Shown one piece after another: positions 5,485 to 13,502 of a stretch of DNA of 13,567 nt. Origin of the DNA: Chitinispirillaceae bacterium. GTDB lineage: Bacteria; Fibrobacterota; Chitinivibrionia; Chitinivibrionales; Chitinispirillaceae. Every line of letters starts with the position of its first letter. Position 1 is the first letter of the stretch. Position numbers and translations under genes: made by a program. The stretch spans positions 1 to 13,567 of the forward strand of contig JAFGOU010000296.1 of the NCBI GenBank assembly GCA_016926315.1. Direction: 5' to 3'. A model generated the notes under the pieces. That model worked only from the letters and a program-made list of their open reading frames with translations, was not told the DNA's origin and made no database searches.

Positions 5485-6876
5485 TCAGCCCGGCCGGACC
5501 GCCAGGCGTATCAGGAGATACCCTGCAAGCAGTGCCGCGCTTACTAGCAGACCCGGCAGCAGCGCCGCGAGCTGCGGACGGTACGCCAGACTGACGGTTT
5601 TTTTCAGCATGTGCTGAACCATGAGAAGCCAGATGACCAGGGCGATAAAATTCGCGATGACCGCTCCGACCAAGCCGAACAGGTGAATGAGCGGCACGAT
5701 GAGCGCCCCGATCACGATGAACCTGAAAATAGTCGCCAGGCGGAACGCGGATGGTTTTCCTATGGCAAAGAAAACGGAATTCGATATCAGGCCGATCAGG
5801 CGCAGCACGAGGCAGGCGCTCAGGACCTGCATGACCGTGGTCGCACCGGTATATATTTCGCCATAGGTGATCTTCAGAAGGAGATGGGAACCGCATGCCA
5901 TGATGGTGAAAAACGGAAAAAAGAAAAGTCCGATGAGGCGCGTGACCCTGCAGTAGGCGGCGCCCAGTTTCACGTGGTCGTCCTGCAGAACCGAGAACAT
6001 GGGCATCAGAAGGTGCGCGATGACGACCTCGCAGATGATATAGGGGATAAAGGCAAGGCTAGTGGCGAGGTTATAAATGCCGAGCTGGGCATCGCTTACC
6101 ATTTTTCCGAGAACGAAAATGTCGACCCGCTGGTAAAGGAACTGCAGCAGCGGAAGACCGAGAATGCCTTTGGAGAACTGCAGCAGCGACCCGAGGGAAT
6201 CCCGGTCCGATCTGAAGGTCGGCAAAAACGGCGTCACAAGATAGGAAAAAAGGAACCGGAAGAAGCTTTCGCATAAAAAGCCGATGACGAGCGCCCATAC
6301 GTTCTGCAGGACGAAACCGAGAACAATGGTAATGACGACGCCGAACAGCGACCCGCCGTGCGTGACGGCGGTCCACTGCAGGTATTTCATTTTCTTGAGG
6401 GCCAGGTACGATGCCGGACTGATGGCGCCGATAAGAAGAACATTGATAAAGGACAGCCTCAGCATGGGGATGAGCTGGGGCTTATGATAAAAGTCGGCGA
6501 TAAACGGCACCAGAAAAAAAGCGAGGATGAACAGGGCGACGCTTCGGGTGAAGTTGATGATAAACGCACCGTTGAGAAAAATCCGTTCCTTTTCGTTCGC
6601 CCGCGGATTCTGTATGATGGCTTCCTTCATGCCGACGTAGGTCAGGGTTTCAAAGAAGTTGTTGATGGCCATGATGATGGCCATCAGCCCGAATGCCTCG
6701 GGCATAAGAATACGGGCCAGAATGATGTTGCGAAGAAACCGCACGGCATTTTCGGAGCCGCCGCCGACCGTCAACCAGATGCCGCCCTGGGCAAGTTTAG
6801 ACTTCAGGGAATCGCCTTTTTTGAGCGAGCGAAGCATGCCGCGGGTTCTTTCAAGCAGCGCCGATACCGTGAACAT
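5485..6876 (-). CDS. Polysaccharide/oligosaccharide flippase, MOP superfamily (Wzx-like)
   Basis: This integral membrane protein has about a dozen hydrophobic segments through its length and is 463 residues from the chosen start, normal for Wzx/Polysacc_synt proteins. The N-terminal family signature is clear: GGIWLTVGGGSENAVRFLRN leads into NIILARILMPEAFGLMAI (first helices), then FFETLTYVGMKEAIIQ with its charged loop. LLQFLYQRVDIFVLGKMV starts the second half, typical of the PST/WzxC-type branch. It would move the lipid-linked repeat unit across the inner membrane. An ATG at 6924 would add 16 residues, but it overlaps the upstream gene by 44 bases and has no ribosome binding site. The ATG at 6876 begins four bases after that gene's stop, with only a weak site (GGTAAG), which suggests translational coupling. 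It follows the ligase/polymerase gene and precedes the acyltransferase. Confidence 0.88.
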   Translation of the reverse strand: MFTVSALLERTRGMLRSLKKGDSLKSKLAQGGIWLTVGGGSENAVRFLRNIILARILMPEAFGLMAIIMAINNFFETLTYVGMKEAIIQNPRANEKERIFLNGAFIINFTRSVALFILAFFLVPFIADFYHKPQLIPMLRLSFINVLLIGAISPASYLALKKMKYLQWTAVTHGGSLFGVVITIVLGFVLQNVWALVIGFLCESFFRFLFSYLVTPFLPTFRSDRDSLGSLLQFSKGILGLPLLQFLYQRVDIFVLGKMVSDAQLGIYNLATSLAFIPYIICEVVIAHLLMPMFSVLQDDHVKLGAAYCRVTRLIGLFFFPFFTIMACGSHLLLKITYGEIYTGATTVMQVLSACLVLRLIGLISNSVFFAIGKPSAFRLATIFRFIVIGALIVPLIHLFGLVGAVIANFIALVIWLLMVQHMLKKTVSLAYRPQLAALLPGLLVSAALLAGYLLIRLAVRPG

Positions 6877-6880
6877 AGTC

Positions 6881-8185
6881 TTACCGTTCTTTCGCCGGAT
6901 CGTCGTCCGTTGCAGGCGGTTCATAAAAACAGAATGAAGACGAGGAAATGAGCGCGATCAGCAGATAATAGAACACGACGGTCTGGTCGAAATACGATAC
7001 CGAGATGAACGAAACCGTGTGCCCGACCAGCGCGGCGCCCATGCTCCATAACAGGATCGTATCGCCAAGGCGCTCGTCGGGAAGCCCCTTGAGCGCGCGG
7101 CCGATGGTTAAGAAGCACTTGATGATGATGATGAAAAAAACCAGAAGCAATAACGCCCCGCCCATGACGCCCTGGGCGATATACTGGCTGGTGATATCGG
7201 TGTGGTCCTTGCTCCAGGTGACCCCGGTTGCCATCCAATGGCGCGTGTAGGTGGTCCCGACCAGCCACCACTCGTTGAAATGGGCGATCGCCGAGTCGAT
7301 GAGTTCGCTGCGGTGATAGCCGGTGCCGCCGGTCTGGTTGCCGATCTTGCCGAGGATATGCCAGAATGGCGCTTTCATGACCAGCTGCAGGCCGATGATT
7401 CCAAGGACGATGCCCCAGCGGACCAGACCGAGAAAATCGCGCAGAAACCACACCGCCATGCTTAACAGGACGACAAGCAGGGTAAGGACCGGACCGCTCG
7501 ATGCGCACGCAAACGTAATTCCCATGGCCGAAACGATTCCCAGAACGGCGAAGATTTTTCCCCGGTCCATGTTCCACCAGAGTGAAACAAGCAGGGGAAT
7601 GGCAGTCACCGCCGCGGTACCGGCAAGGATCGGATGCAGGAACGGCCCCTGCGCGCGAAGACTGCCTTCGCGGATCTGGGAGAATTCAGGAACGCCGCCG
7701 AGAAAGAAGAACGGATTGCGTCCGGTTTGCTTTTCCATGAGCATCGAGAGAGCGAGCGGGATCAGAATAATCGCCAGTACTTTAACGGTTCGCTTGATAT
7801 CGTCGGATTCCTGAATGGTGATCCTGAAAATAAAATAAACACCTAACGTGTTGAAGCACCAGCCGAGACTGTTCACCAGACCAGGGACCATTTTTGACGT
7901 GTCCTGGAAGGTCCCGGTGACAATGGCAATCACACCCCAGAGCAGAACGGTTTTATCGATCGAATTAAACCAGAATCCTTCGTGCTCTTTCTTAATAATA
8001 ATTCTCAGCCAGGCGACCGAAATCAGCAGGCGAAGAAGATAAAAATGGAAAGGACCGATAAGGAGAAACTGTCCGATGGTCAGATACGACGCGCCGATCA
8101 GGACCGGAATAACGGCGTATTTCCGGGGGAGGGAAAGGATCAGGATGGCAAGGAGCGAGGTAAAAACCATGGCGGTCGGGGTCAT
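6881..8185 (-). CDS. O-antigen ligase/polymerase-like membrane protein (Wzy/WaaL type)
   Basis: This polytopic inner-membrane protein of 434 residues has about ten or more hydrophobic segments. The diagnostic stretch is SLRAQGPFLHPILAGTAA (175-192), the R-x-x-G-x-F-x-H-P signature at the start of the Wzy_C/O-antigen ligase core. It is followed by CASSGPVLTLLVVLLSM (227-243), in the position of the SRG-type motif of the next helix. A large loop (about 275-335) with GTGYHRSELID and KDHTDITSQYIAQG is probably periplasmic and catalytic. It either polymerises repeat units or attaches the glycan to an acceptor; sequence alone does not separate these. Because a flippase and no other polymerase candidate are adjacent, polymerase is the simpler reading. 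The ATG at 8185 has GGGGGA about 8 bases upstream; the internal ATG at 8170 lacks a site. The gene lies 31 bases after the pyruvyl transferase. Confidence 0.83.
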   Translation of the reverse strand: MTPTAMVFTSLLAILILSLPRKYAVIPVLIGASYLTIGQFLLIGPFHFYLLRLLISVAWLRIIIKKEHEGFWFNSIDKTVLLWGVIAIVTGTFQDTSKMVPGLVNSLGWCFNTLGVYFIFRITIQESDDIKRTVKVLAIILIPLALSMLMEKQTGRNPFFFLGGVPEFSQIREGSLRAQGPFLHPILAGTAAVTAIPLLVSLWWNMDRGKIFAVLGIVSAMGITFACASSGPVLTLLVVLLSMAVWFLRDFLGLVRWGIVLGIIGLQLVMKAPFWHILGKIGNQTGGTGYHRSELIDSAIAHFNEWWLVGTTYTRHWMATGVTWSKDHTDITSQYIAQGVMGGALLLLVFFIIIIKCFLTIGRALKGLPDERLGDTILLWSMGAALVGHTVSFISVSYFDQTVVFYYLLIALISSSSFCFYEPPATDDDPAKER

Positions 8186-8216
8186 GGCAGGTCCCCCGGT
8201 ATGGCGCAGGATCGTT

Positions 8217-9509
8217 TCATCGGTGAAGGGTTCCTGAAAGGACGGTGAAAAGCGATAGAACCTCCCGTTGAACCGGCGGCATGGCGTTTTTCAGTTTTTG
8301 CGCAAAGGCGTCACGACCGGAAAATAATTCCTCGATCCGCTCAAGGCATTCATCGGACGAAAGAATGCACGGATCCACCACCAGCGCTTCCGCGCCGATA
8401 CTGGACATTACCCCATGGAATTTTTTACTGTATGCCAGGCCGGCGGCGGGAATACCCTGGGAAAGTGCGGCGATACAGGCGTGCATGCGCGAACCGATGA
8501 AAAAATCACATGCGCCGATCACCTGTTTAACCTCATGATGGTTCAGCGGCGAAGACGACAGGTCGAGCAGGCCGTTTGATGCCGGAGCAAGACGGTCGTA
8601 AAGGGCAGATGACGCCTCCAGGTCAGATTCCACCTTTCCGAACACATGGGGGACCAGAACCACGCGCGTATGGTGGACATCGATAAACCGCTTGACCAGG
8701 CGTTCGACAAACGCCGCATAGTCGAACCGCAGGTCGAACATGTTGTCGCGGCTGTAACCGCCCATGTACAGGAGTCCGCTGATGTTCACGCCAACGGTCG
8801 TGCCGCCGCCCTTCATGCGCCGGGTAAGCGCAATGGTTGCCGGGTCGGTCGCCGGCAGCGGGTCGAGGACGAAGCCGACATCAGGCAGAAACCGGACATC
8901 ACCCGGTGTTTTCCTGCTCGGCGTCATTTTGTTGACTAAAGCGACTCCGGCGTGGTCGCGTGAAAAGACCGGCCCGGAGCGCGACAGGAGATACCCGGCC
9001 AGCGTTCGCGCAAGGTGGCGCTTATAGGGGCCGTAGGTCTGGGGGAACTGCACCAGCTTTTTTCCCAAAAAAAGGACAAGCAGCTGGGGCAGGGTCACGT
9101 ATAAAAACTGCTCCATTCCGTAGATATCCGAAAAACTGTCCCCTCCGGCGATCGACCCGACGATGTCCATTCCGGCAATATCGCGCAGAACGGCATTGCG
9201 GCGGATGACCGCGTTTCTCAGGATTCGCGGCAGCGTCCCGGCGGCAAAAGCGAGCGCCAGGAGCACAACGATATTGTTCCATTGAAACAGCTTGATCGAA
9301 AAACGCATGTTGATGAGTCTGACCGGGACCCGTTCGGTCCCGGTCAGGCAGACGAACGTGTCGCTTTTCCTGCCGTAATCGAGAACGCTGATCTCCGCGC
9401 CGGGAAACTGATGACGGGCGCATTTGACAAGTCCGGACAGCAGGACCCCTACGCCGAGGTTGTTGGTGCCGGGGGAGGCGCCGAGGATGCAGAGGTTAAC
9501 GTTTTTCAC
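8217..9509 (-). CDS. Polysaccharide pyruvyl transferase family protein (CsaB/WcaK-like)
   Basis: This 430-residue protein belongs to the PS_pyruv_trans family, which transfers pyruvate from phosphoenolpyruvate to sugars as a ketal and makes the glycan acidic. The N-terminus ILGASPGTNNLGVGVL (8-23) is the usual glycine-rich N(L/I)G loop. Further family motifs are AGGDSFSDIYG (121-131), PQTYGPYK (156-163), SRDHAGV (183-189), PDVGF (209-213) and the strongest one, IGSRMHACIAALSQGIPAAG (338-357), in the GT-B-like C-terminal lobe. A hydrophobic patch (about 78-95) may sit against the membrane. Some family members have other transfer roles, so pyruvylation is likely rather than proven. Translation starts at GTG 9509, overlapping the end of the preceding glycosyltransferase by 14 bases. 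GGAAG (complement of 9515-9519) lies 5 bases upstream. Confidence 0.87.
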   Translation of the reverse strand: MKNVNLCILGASPGTNNLGVGVLLSGLVKCARHQFPGAEISVLDYGRKSDTFVCLTGTERVPVRLINMRFSIKLFQWNNIVVLLALAFAAGTLPRILRNAVIRRNAVLRDIAGMDIVGSIAGGDSFSDIYGMEQFLYVTLPQLLVLFLGKKLVQFPQTYGPYKRHLARTLAGYLLSRSGPVFSRDHAGVALVNKMTPSRKTPGDVRFLPDVGFVLDPLPATDPATIALTRRMKGGGTTVGVNISGLLYMGGYSRDNMFDLRFDYAAFVERLVKRFIDVHHTRVVLVPHVFGKVESDLEASSALYDRLAPASNGLLDLSSSPLNHHEVKQVIGACDFFIGSRMHACIAALSQGIPAAGLAYSKKFHGVMSSIGAEALVVDPCILSSDECLERIEELFSGRDAFAQKLKNAMPPVQREVLSLFTVLSGTLHR

Positions 9510-10488
9510 GGACGCTTCCGATTGTGCCGGAGGTTATTCCCATGGACCATCCCACGACATACACCCATTTTTTCACCACCGGCGCCAAAACCCCTCTTTT
9601 CCCCGCGAGGACGAACGCCGGGGCCGCAAGCATGATAACGAACATCCTGACGACCGCAACAGCGAGCATTGAAAACCGGTACCGGCGCGCATACCCGCGT
9701 GACCGGTGCTTTTCAAAATAACGGTACAGCGCTTCCCGCATCATTGCCGTTGAAAATAATCCGGGGGTTTTGCCCTGTGTGCTTCCTCCGCCATGGTGCA
9801 CTATTTCCGCCGCAGGACAATAGATGGTTCTTAATCCTTCCCGGTGCATTTTATAACAGAGATCGACGTCCTCGGAGTACATGAAGTATTCCTCGTCGAA
9901 CCCTCCCACGTCCTCAAAAACCCCGCGCCTGACAACCATGCATGCACCGGAGACCGCTTCGACCTCGGGGTTTGTCGCGGTGTTTTTCGCGAACAGGGCG
10001 CTGATACCCCAGCACCTCCACCGGGGCGTTTTCATTTTCAGCCATTCGAGGTCAAGGATCTGGTTCATGATGGTAGGAAACGGCATGACGCAACTGGTCT
10101 GGAGCGATAGGTCGCTGTTGAGCAGACGGCATCCGGCGGCGCCGGCATCGGCGGCGATCAACGCGTCACAAGCCGTTTTCAGGGCGTTCCCCAGCAATTC
10201 CGTATCGGGGTTCAGGAAACAGAGGACCGACCCGCCGGCAACGGCGGCGCCGGCATTGTTTGCATGCGCAAAACCGGTATTTTCCTGAAGCTGGATAAAG
10301 GTGACATCAGGGAACTCGTCGTTGATCAAGCGATCGCAGCCGTCGAATGACGCATTGTCAATCACCACGATCTCAAACGTGACGTCCCGGGTTTCCCGGT
10401 AGATGCTCGCGAGACACTTTTTGAGATATGCCGCTGAATTCCAGTTGACGATAACGATGCTTAACAACCGGTCCGGAGCGTTCATCAT
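9496..10488 (-). CDS. Family 2 glycosyltransferase, WbbL/rhamnosyltransferase-like
   Basis: This 330-residue GT-A enzyme extends a lipid-linked glycan from a nucleotide sugar at the cytoplasmic face. The motifs follow the WbbL-like pattern: LSIVIVNWNS (9-18), VIDNASFDG (42-50), ENTGFAHANNAG (69-80), FLNPDTE (91-97) in the place of the DxD metal site, GACMVVRR (181-188), GGFDEEYFMYSEDVDL (195-210) with the catalytic ED, and HHGGGST (231-237). Two hydrophobic segments near the C-terminus (about 273-295 and 308-320) suggest membrane attachment. The frame stays open upstream for 71 more codons, but that sequence is the shadow of the preceding gene. The ATG at 10488 overlaps that gene's stop as ATGA, with GGGGCGGA just before it, so coupled translation is likely. 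The next codon is also ATG. Rhamnose as donor is inferred only from family resemblance. Confidence 0.9.
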   Translation of the reverse strand: MMNAPDRLLSIVIVNWNSAAYLKKCLASIYRETRDVTFEIVVIDNASFDGCDRLINDEFPDVTFIQLQENTGFAHANNAGAAVAGGSVLCFLNPDTELLGNALKTACDALIAADAGAAGCRLLNSDLSLQTSCVMPFPTIMNQILDLEWLKMKTPRWRCWGISALFAKNTATNPEVEAVSGACMVVRRGVFEDVGGFDEEYFMYSEDVDLCYKMHREGLRTIYCPAAEIVHHGGGSTQGKTPGLFSTAMMREALYRYFEKHRSRGYARRYRFSMLAVAVVRMFVIMLAAPAFVLAGKRGVLAPVVKKWVYVVGWSMGITSGTIGSVREKR

Positions 10489-11444
10489 TCCGCCCCTGCC
10501 CGCGCCCTGTCGGCTGCGTCCCCGGGAAGAGCCGCCGTGCGATGTTTCCCGAACACGCGCTGCCATTGCTGCCGCCGCACGATCCGGATGATTTCGCGGG
10601 ACGCATCCGGTTTCACCAGCCGCAGCCTCTGGCTCATGAATCCGGCAAGACGCGCGATGCCGCCAACGATATACGGTTTTCGTACCGTCCGTGCGGCACA
10701 CTTCAGCAGTTCAAAACACAAGGAGGTGCCCCAGTGGTGTTCCTGGATGCCCATGTGGTATGACTGCCGCCATGACACCCTTCCGGGCGAAACCGAGGGC
10801 TTATGATGGTACACCGGAAGATCGGTCATGGCCCTGACCTCCCATCCGTGCTCCCGGGCAAGGTATTCAACGACGGTATCCTCACCGCCGTAACGTAATA
10901 CAGGGTATCCGCTGCCGATCTGTTCAAAGCACGGTCGCCTGAAAAAATGGGTCGCTCCACCCACGCACCAGGAGGGGCGTGAAAACGAATAGCGCCACTC
11001 GCCGCCACCCTGTTCCCAGATAACGCCGCCGGTAATTCCGAGGCGTGGTTCCTTCTCGCATCGTTCGATGAGGGTCGTGTAGAAGTCGCTGCTAAACGAG
11101 ACATCGGCGTCAAGATTGCCGATATAGTCAAAAGATCTTTTGGCCAGCGCTTCGAACGCTTTCCGCAGAACCGTCGCCTTGGCCCCGAAATCCCGTGACC
11201 GCTTCTCGGCGTTCACGATAAGGGTGATGAAGGGGAGGTTTCTGCCTGCCTGCCTGATAATATCCCCGGTCGCATCGGTAGAGCCGTCATCGACAATGAC
11301 CCACTGTTCGGGTCGTACGGTCTGCCGAGCCACTGAATCGATCGTTTTTTCAATATGCACGGCCTCATTTTTCGCGGCGGTCAGGATGACGTAGCGCGGA
11401 AAGGCCGTTGTCTTCGCCGGCTCCGGTTTCAGGGGCGTATCCAC
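10485..11444 (-). CDS. Family 2 glycosyltransferase
   Basis: This GT-A fold glycosyltransferase is 319 residues from the chosen start. It shows RYVILTAAKNEA (17-28), IVDDGSTDATGD (50-61), the metal-binding NLDADVSF (110-117), a conserved GG-rich acceptor region (GITGGVIWEQGGGEW, 136-150), and YGGEDTVVEYLA (185-196) with the catalytic ED. There is no strong membrane segment. The tail is arginine-rich. The donor sugar cannot be read from sequence. I chose GTG at 11444 because AAGGA lies 7 bases upstream and the overlap with the deacetylase gene falls to 16 bases. An ATG at 11504 would give 20 extra basic residues, but it overlaps by 76 bases and lacks a site. The gene ends in an ATGA overlap with the next glycosyltransferase. 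Confidence 0.88.
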   Translation of the reverse strand: MDTPLKPEPAKTTAFPRYVILTAAKNEAVHIEKTIDSVARQTVRPEQWVIVDDGSTDATGDIIRQAGRNLPFITLIVNAEKRSRDFGAKATVLRKAFEALAKRSFDYIGNLDADVSFSSDFYTTLIERCEKEPRLGITGGVIWEQGGGEWRYSFSRPSWCVGGATHFFRRPCFEQIGSGYPVLRYGGEDTVVEYLAREHGWEVRAMTDLPVYHHKPSVSPGRVSWRQSYHMGIQEHHWGTSLCFELLKCAARTVRKPYIVGGIARLAGFMSQRLRLVKPDASREIIRIVRRQQWQRVFGKHRTAALPGDAADRARAGAE

Positions 11445-12259
11445 GACATGATCCTTTTTTTTAACCGTTGCGGACCATGAACCCAGTCGTAGGCGCCTGA
11501 GCATTTCGCGAGGAACAATGCGTCATCGTCAAAATCGTTTACCGGCAGCCTCTTCAGGAAGAACCGGTCGTCGGCTGCGGAGACTCTGCCGATGGTGGTA
11601 CAGACGCCGTAGCGGTAGCCGGCGTCTGCAACCGTTTTCCTGAGCAGCGCGACAAGGCGGGTATTTCCTTCAGGGAACCGGTAGGGAAAAGAAAAACCGG
11701 CGACAGCAGCGCCGGTCTGCTGTTCTATGACGGTTTTCGACTCATGTATCTGACGGACGATCTCAGGTTCAGGTTCGTCGGCAAGCAGTGGGTGGTTGAT
11801 GGTATGGGAGCCGAATTCGATACCCGCGGATTGCAGCTCACGGACCTGTTTCCAGGTCAAATGCCGTCGCCCCTCCAGGCCGGATTCCGCTGAATCCATA
11901 AAGGCGGTGGGGAGGAACACCGTAGCAGGGAATCCGAACGATTGCAGAACCGGGAAGGCGCTGGAATGGAAGTCGTCATACCCGTCATCAAAGGAGATGG
12001 CCGCGAAACGGCTTTCCGTCAGGGCCGGGGATGAGAGGGCCGCCTCGATCGCATCGAGCCTGATGATCGAATAGCGGGCATCGCGCAGAAGCTCCATGTG
12101 GCGACGGAATACCGGCGGCCGGGTGATGGTCTCAAAGTAAGGATGGCTGACCGGAGAGCGTTTTTCCGAAATACTGTGGTACATGAGAACGGGTATCTTA
12201 CGGTGCCGTCGAAAGGGCACCGGCGAAAGCAGCATGGTGACGGACCGGTCAAGACGCAT
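11429..12259 (-). CDS. Polysaccharide deacetylase family protein (NodB/CE4 domain), apparently cytoplasmic
   Basis: This 276-residue CE4 enzyme would remove N- or O-acetyl groups from a glycan. KIPVLMYHSI (21-30) is the usual lead-in strand. AISFDDGYDD (88-97) supplies the catalytic aspartate and the metal-ligand aspartate. GSHTINHP (150-157) supplies the two zinc-binding histidines (H152, H156). GFSFPYRFPEG (188-198) occupies the third motif, and KRLPVND (236-242) lies near the end. No arginine precedes the PY as in classic R-x-x-P-Y motifs; this is common among exopolysaccharide-locus members. No signal peptide or membrane span is visible, unlike exported IcaB/PgaB-type deacetylases, so it probably acts on the lipid-linked sugar inside the cell. 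The start at 12259 overlaps the GT4 gene by 11 bases and has only a weak site. The next ATG (12235) is an alternative. It overlaps the following GT2 gene by 16 bases. Confidence 0.87.
   Translation of the reverse strand: MRLDRSVTMLLSPVPFRRHRKIPVLMYHSISEKRSPVSHPYFETITRPPVFRRHMELLRDARYSIIRLDAIEAALSSPALTESRFAAISFDDGYDDFHSSAFPVLQSFGFPATVFLPTAFMDSAESGLEGRRHLTWKQVRELQSAGIEFGSHTINHPLLADEPEPEIVRQIHESKTVIEQQTGAAVAGFSFPYRFPEGNTRLVALLRKTVADAGYRYGVCTTIGRVSAADDRFFLKRLPVNDFDDDALFLAKCSGAYDWVHGPQRLKKRIMSWIRP
11452..11456 (-). promoter_or_regulatory. Ribosome binding site deciding a GTG start inside the deacetylase gene
   Basis: AAGGA after a run of A residues (minus strand) lies 7 bases before the GTG at 11444, inside the last codons of the deacetylase gene. 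It is the best-placed site for the downstream glycosyltransferase and the main reason for preferring GTG over the upstream ATG at 11504. Confidence 0.6.
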
Positions 12260-13448
12260 GAGTGTCGCCCGGAAGATTGGTTTTCATCAGGTCCAGGAAC
12301 CGTTGCATGACGACATCGGTGGAATAGGCGTGAAATGCCTCATATGCCTTGTCCCGTCTCATCCTTCGTTTCTCAGGAGCATGGAGGGATTCGATAATGG
12401 TCAGAGCGAGTTTTTCAGCATCTCCCGGTTGTGTATAAAACAGACAGCCCTCGTCGAACAACTCCTCGGTGGAAGCGAGACGCGATGCGACCACCGGCAA
12501 TCCCGACGCCACATATTCGAACGTTTTCGTGGAAAGCGCGAGGTTCATGAAACTGTCGCTCAGGTAGGGGACAATGCCGAGATCGGTCCGGCGAATGATC
12601 CGCGCGATTTCATCAAGCGACAGGACGCCGCCGAGATTGATGGCGTCCTGCAGGCCGAGCGCTTGTATCCGTTCTTCCAGCAGGACCCGATAGGAGGGAT
12701 CGTAGAAGCCGTGTACCTGGAGCGTGCTCCCGGGTATTTTTTGAACCACCTGCGCCATCGCCTCAACCGCGACCAGAATGCCGAACCGTTTCGACACCGT
12801 GCCGTGATACATAAGACGGGCGTCTGCATCAACCCTAGTAAATACACGTTGTGCGTCAAAACGGAAGATATCGGTATCGGCGCTGTTTACCAGGACAGTG
12901 ATTTTTTCCGCCGGTGTTCCACGCGCTACGAGCGACCGCTTAAAGCCGTTGCTTGCAGTGATGACGGCGTTGCAGGCGGCGGTACAGAGCCGTTCCAGGA
13001 TCCTGGAGGCGCAGCGAACAGGCCGGATCAGCGCACCGTGCCATCGTGAGGACAGCAGTTCGTACGAGATGTCACGACCATCAAGGATAAGCGATGCGCC
13101 CAGGATTTTATGGACAAACCCGATAAACACGAGAAATTCCGGCAGGGTGTGCACGACGATCACGCGGCATGCAAACCGCCTCGACAGGGAGCTCAGGGAA
13201 AAGAACGCCTTCACGCTGAAAAGAATGGTGGAGCGGAGGTAGCCGACAAAACCTTCCTTGGGGCGTTTCGCCATGAGCCGCACTATGAGTGCGCTGCCGT
13301 CCTGTTCCCGCGCCGGCTGTCCCTTTTCCCGCAGGCAGAGAACGGCGACGTTTATACCGTTGCCAACGAGAACCCGTACCTGCTGGGCAAGCCGGGTGTC
13401 GAGCGGATAGGTATATTTTGCCACCAGGAAGACGGTTGCTGGTTTCAT
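12249..13448 (-). CDS. Family 4 glycosyltransferase, first gene of the polysaccharide operon
   Basis: This 399-residue GT-B retaining glycosyltransferase shows an N-terminal acceptor lobe (KYTYPLDTRLAQQVRVL at 11-27, IVVHTLPEFLVF at 97-108) and a C-terminal nucleotide-sugar lobe. MYHGTVSKRFGI (213-224) begins the second Rossmann fold, DLGIVPYLSD (289-298) follows, and TKTFEYVASGLPVVASRLAS (307-326) contains the E-x7-E-type donor loop. The sugar is unknown. The frame stays open to the window edge (a TTG at 13565), but those 39 codons look non-coding. ATG 13448 gives a standard GT4 N-terminus. AGGA (complement of 13461-13464) is 12 bases upstream, a little far. It overlaps the deacetylase start by 11 bases, and a promoter candidate lies directly upstream, so it is probably the operon's first gene in this window. 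Further operon genes beyond the window cannot be excluded. Confidence 0.88.
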   Translation of the reverse strand: MKPATVFLVAKYTYPLDTRLAQQVRVLVGNGINVAVLCLREKGQPAREQDGSALIVRLMAKRPKEGFVGYLRSTILFSVKAFFSLSSLSRRFACRVIVVHTLPEFLVFIGFVHKILGASLILDGRDISYELLSSRWHGALIRPVRCASRILERLCTAACNAVITASNGFKRSLVARGTPAEKITVLVNSADTDIFRFDAQRVFTRVDADARLMYHGTVSKRFGILVAVEAMAQVVQKIPGSTLQVHGFYDPSYRVLLEERIQALGLQDAINLGGVLSLDEIARIIRRTDLGIVPYLSDSFMNLALSTKTFEYVASGLPVVASRLASTEELFDEGCLFYTQPGDAEKLALTIIESLHAPEKRRMRRDKAYEAFHAYSTDVVMQRFLDLMKTNLPGDTHAS

Positions 13449-13473
13449 GGTTTCATCGTATCCTGCGGAAAAC

Positions 13474-13502
13474 ATGACAGTGTCGCCGCGTCTATTTTTC
13501 AA
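13474..13502 (-). promoter_or_regulatory. Candidate sigma-70-type promoter of the polysaccharide operon
   Basis: On the minus strand, TTGAAA (complement of 13497-13502; 5 of 6 to the -35 consensus) is 17 bases from TGTCAT (complement of 13474-13479; 4 of 6 to the -10 consensus). The -10 ends 25 bases before the ATG at 13448, so transcription would begin about 19 bases before translation with the AGGA inside the leader. Spacing is ideal but only one site was found, and the -10 is middling. Confidence 0.35.

Noticed and set aside
5611..6276. A 221-codon plus-strand open frame
   Set aside because: It is very rich in charged residues because it is the complement of hydrophobic membrane segments of the flippase. 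No family features are visible.
10489..10701. N-terminal extension of the WbbL-like glycosyltransferase
   Set aside because: These 71 codons coincide with the end of the preceding glycosyltransferase gene in another frame, and the family N-terminus begins right after the ATG at 10488.
12183..13049. A 288-codon plus-strand open frame opposite the GT4 and deacetylase genes
   Set aside because: It lies antisense to two clear genes, has no recognisable motif or binding site, and its composition is that of a complementary-strand shadow.
4278..13448. Exosortase (PEP-CTERM) associated polysaccharide locus
   Set aside because: A deacetylase and a FemAB-like protein occur in such loci, but no exosortase, PEP-CTERM protein, PrsK/PrsR regulators or chain-length proteins are seen.
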